Shown: positions 63,301-64,000 of the stretch, one piece after another
Numbering within the stretch: position 1 is the stretch's first letter
Layout: each line of letters opens with the position of its first letter
From: Agelas oroides
Taxonomy: Eukaryota; Porifera; Demospongiae; Agelasida; Agelasidae
Length of the DNA stretch: 64,000 bases
Direction of reading: 5' to 3'
NCBI GenBank assembly: GCA_949130485.1
Contig: OX422197.1
Coordinates: 7,310,991 to 7,374,990 of the forward strand
Made by a program: the position numbers and the translations under genes
Notes under the pieces: generated by a model
The model's input: the letters and a program-made list of their open reading frames with translations, nothing else
Databases searched by the model: none
Told to the model about the DNA's origin: nothing

Positions 63301-64000
63301 TTCACCACAGCTCTAACATTGCTTGCAGTATGAACAGTGCAGTGACGACGACTATGGTGGAGGACAGGGAACAAGATCTAACTAGAACCAGCCTCGTTCC
63401 AGTCCTTCACCACAGCTCTAACATTGCTTGCAGTATGAACAGTGCAGTGACGACGACTATGGTGGAGGACAGGGAACAAGATCTAGCTAGAACCAGCCTC
63501 GTTCCCAGTCCTTCACCACAGCTCTAACATTGCTTGCAGTATGAACAGTGCAGTGACGACGACTATGGTGGAGGACAGGGAACAAGATCTAGCTAGAACC
63601 AGCCTCGTTCCCAGTCCTTCACCACAGCTCTAACATTGCTTGCAGTATGAACAGTGCAGTGACGACGACTATGGTGGAGGACAGGGAACAAGATCTAGCT
63701 AGAACCAGCCTCGTTCCCAGTCCTTCACCACAGCTCTAACATTGCTTGCAGTATGAACAGTGCAGTGACGACGACTATGGTGGAGGACAGGGAACAAGAT
63801 CTAGCTAGAACCAGCCTCGTTCCCAGTCCTTCACCACAGCTCTAACATTGCTTGCAGTATGAACAGTGCAGTGACGACGACTATGGTGGAGGACAGGGAA
63901 CAAGATCTAGCTAGAACCAGCCTCGTTCCCAGTCCTTCACCACAGCTCTAACATTGCTTGCAGTATGAACAGTGCAGTGACGACGACTATGGTGGAGGAC
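60330..64000. repeat. satellite of 104-106 bp units, about 35 copies, continuing past the window
   Basis: Each unit begins TAGCCTCGTTCCCAGTCCTT (or CAGCCTCG), passes through TTGCTTGCAGTATGAACAGT and GACGACTATGGTGGAGGACA, and ends GGGAACAAGATCTAG. A 2-base difference (AGCTAACA or AGCTCTAACA) sets the unit length. Ends and interior match the GTTCCCAGGC MITE family, so the array appears to be a tandemly amplified MITE. Short identical frames repeated on both strands are products of the repeat, not genes. Confidence 0.97.

Noticed and set aside
60551-63527. Ten near-identical 64-66 residue frames on both strands
   Set aside because: They come from the satellite units and change with unit variants; no start context or conservation independent of the repeat.

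Overview
The window looks like nuclear DNA of an invertebrate animal, most plausibly a marine sponge. It carries metazoan-type UBR4 and RTEL1 genes split into many small exons with GT-AG introns. It has very dense short inverted-repeat (MITE-like) elements and minisatellites, and it contains class I terpene synthase genes, which among animals are known from sponges and octocorals. The species cannot be fixed from the sequence alone. All exon models were built by hand from splice sites, reading phase and remembered family sequences; none has been checked against transcripts.

Layout. 190-8768 (+): the last 15 exons of a UBR4-type E3 ubiquitin ligase, including the hemi-RING region and the stop codon. 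9502-10667 and 11663-12821 (+): two tandem 345-residue ubiquitin-like/RBR E3 ligases, the second with a degraded RING1. 14066-25077 (-): a complete 30-exon RTEL1 helicase of 991 residues. 27160-28149 (-): an intronless class I terpene synthase. 29174-34349 and 36909-42303 (+): two tandem 12-exon MFS transporters of the ZIF-like type. 43720-44709 (+): a second terpene synthase copy broken by one in-frame stop. 45390-54070 (-): a 7-exon short-chain dehydrogenase-like protein. 54544-58274 (-): the 3' part of an unrecognised helical protein gene. 60330-64000: a satellite of about 105-bp units that runs off the window.

The block 27-45 kb (terpene synthase, two transporters, second terpene synthase, SDR next door) looks like a candidate animal terpene gene cluster. 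The intact synthase and the first transporter are divergently transcribed from a shared 1-kb interval. The arrangement suggests duplication of a synthase-transporter unit, with one synthase decaying afterwards.

The non-coding space is unusually structured. Foldback elements ending in GCCTCGTTCCCAGG, TAGTCTCGnnnCCAGAC or GGCGTAGGAA occur in most introns and intergenic gaps, and some are nested in one another. Two unrelated introns (UBR4 and RTEL1) carry 58-59 bp tandem repeats whose unit includes a copy of the exon/5' splice-site junction. Dinucleotide repeats sit directly against splice sites in at least four introns.
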